From: Lactococcus garvieae subsp. garvieae
GTDB lineage: Bacteria; Bacillota; Bacilli; Lactobacillales; Streptococcaceae
Assembly: GCF_029024465.1 (NCBI RefSeq)
Contig: NZ_CP118950.1
Span: 62,001 to 126,000, forward strand
Direction of reading: 5' to 3'
Length of the DNA: 64,000 bases
Shown: piece by piece, positions 63,604 to 64,000 of the stretch
Numbering within the stretch: the first letter of the stretch is position 1
Layout of the letters: each line of letters opens with the position of its first letter
Program-made: the position numbers and the translations under genes
The notes under the pieces: model-generated
The model's input: the letters and a program-made list of their open reading frames with translations, nothing else
Told to the model about the DNA's origin: nothing
Databases searched by the model: none

Positions 63604-64000
63604 ATGAACAATAATAAAAATGTTTTAGCAGGGATAGTGACCTTCAATCCTGATAAAGAAAGACTTTTGGAAAATATTAGTGCGATAAATAATCAAGTGG
63701 ATAAGTTAGTTATTGTTGATAATGGTTCTGATAATATTGATGAAATTGAAGCGTGTAAAATACAATTCCCAGAAATGATTGTTTACAAATTTGGGAATAA
63801 TCGAGGAATTGCTGCGGCTCTTAATCGAATTGGAGAGTTCGCTGTTTCCGAAAATTATGATTATTTTTTGACTTTGGATCAAGACAGTGTTGTGCTTCCT
63901 GGGTTAATTGATGCGTACCAAAAGTACTTGGAATTGCCTAAGTTGGGACTTTTGAATTGCTACCAAACAGATAGAAACGTCATTGAAAAAGATAGTGAAC
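63604..64000 (+). CDS. GT2 glycosyltransferase, N-terminal part (cut by window end)
   Basis: An open frame from ATG 63604 to the window end (132 codons without stop): 'NVLAGIVTFNPDKERLLENISAI', 'LVIVDNGSDN', 'FGNNRGIAAALNRIG', 'YFLTLDQDSVV'. This is the rhamnosyltransferase (RfbF-like) GT2 pattern with 'DQDS' as the DxD site. AGGAAGT precedes the ATG, 9 nt after the Stealth gene. Confidence 0.85.
   Translation, partial: MNNNKNVLAGIVTFNPDKERLLENISAINNQVDKLVIVDNGSDNIDEIEACKIQFPEMIVYKFGNNRGIAAALNRIGEFAVSENYDYFLTLDQDSVVLPGLIDAYQKYLELPKLGLLNCYQTDRNVIEKDSE

Overview
The window reads as about 64 kb of chromosome from a low-GC lactic acid bacterium, most probably a Lactococcus (L. garvieae/petauri type rather than L. 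lactis, judged loosely from base composition and gene order; this is inference, not a measured assignment). The support is the mix of CodY, IreB, an arginine deiminase operon with arcT, a two-domain FeoA, a rhamnan (rgp) cell-wall polysaccharide cluster beginning with rmlACBD, and Shine-Dalgarno-led genes with TTG/GTG alternatives. No insertion sequence, prophage, CRISPR array or rRNA was seen.

Layout. 1-6.4 kb: plsC (cut by the window edge), secA, DAHP synthase, ptsH-ptsI. 6.4-8.4 kb: minus-strand ybaB, tRNA-Leu(AAG), an alpha/beta hydrolase, and a structured gene-free stretch that looks like a small RNA or leader on the minus strand. 8.4-13.1 kb: rnpA-yidC-jag, rpmH, an aldo/keto reductase, ireB-ruvX-DUF1292. 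13.2-19.1 kb: a large membrane protein, codY with its own CodY box, gatCAB. 19.1-25.8 kb: MATE exporter and cold-shock protein (minus), then folate ligase, rhomboid, dut, a phosphoesterase, yutD and rlmN. 25.9-32.8 kb: arcA-arcB-arcD-arcC-ybaK-like-arcT with two cre boxes. 32.8-35.5 kb: nitroreductase and the menaquinone side-chain pair. 35.5-40.9 kb, all minus: feoA-feoB-Cys-rich protein, then asp23-fakA and rpmB; a parS-like palindrome lies between feoA and fakA. 41.1-44.2 kb: DUF1129 protein and a P-type ATPase.

44.3-64 kb is the cell-wall polysaccharide locus. A decayed minus-strand glycosyltransferase sits beside rmlA-rmlC-(85-aa orf)-rmlB-rmlD, which make dTDP-rhamnose. rgpA, rgpB, an rgpE-like glycosyltransferase and rgpF build the rhamnan and rgpCD export it. 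Then comes a side-chain module (DUF2142 GT-C-like protein, GacI-like lipid-sugar synthase, GacJ-like DUF2304 protein), two GT2 enzymes, a Stealth-family sugar-phosphate transferase and a GT2 gene cut by the window end. One DUF2142 gene inside the rgp operon is broken while a paralogue 3 kb downstream is intact.

The most interesting non-standard signals are two genes with an extended -10 element exactly 6 nt before the ATG (predicted leaderless mRNAs), the minus-strand structured RNA near 8.1-8.3 kb, the parS-like site, a hairpin between the Shine-Dalgarno and start codon of asp23, and the two pseudogenes in the polysaccharide locus.
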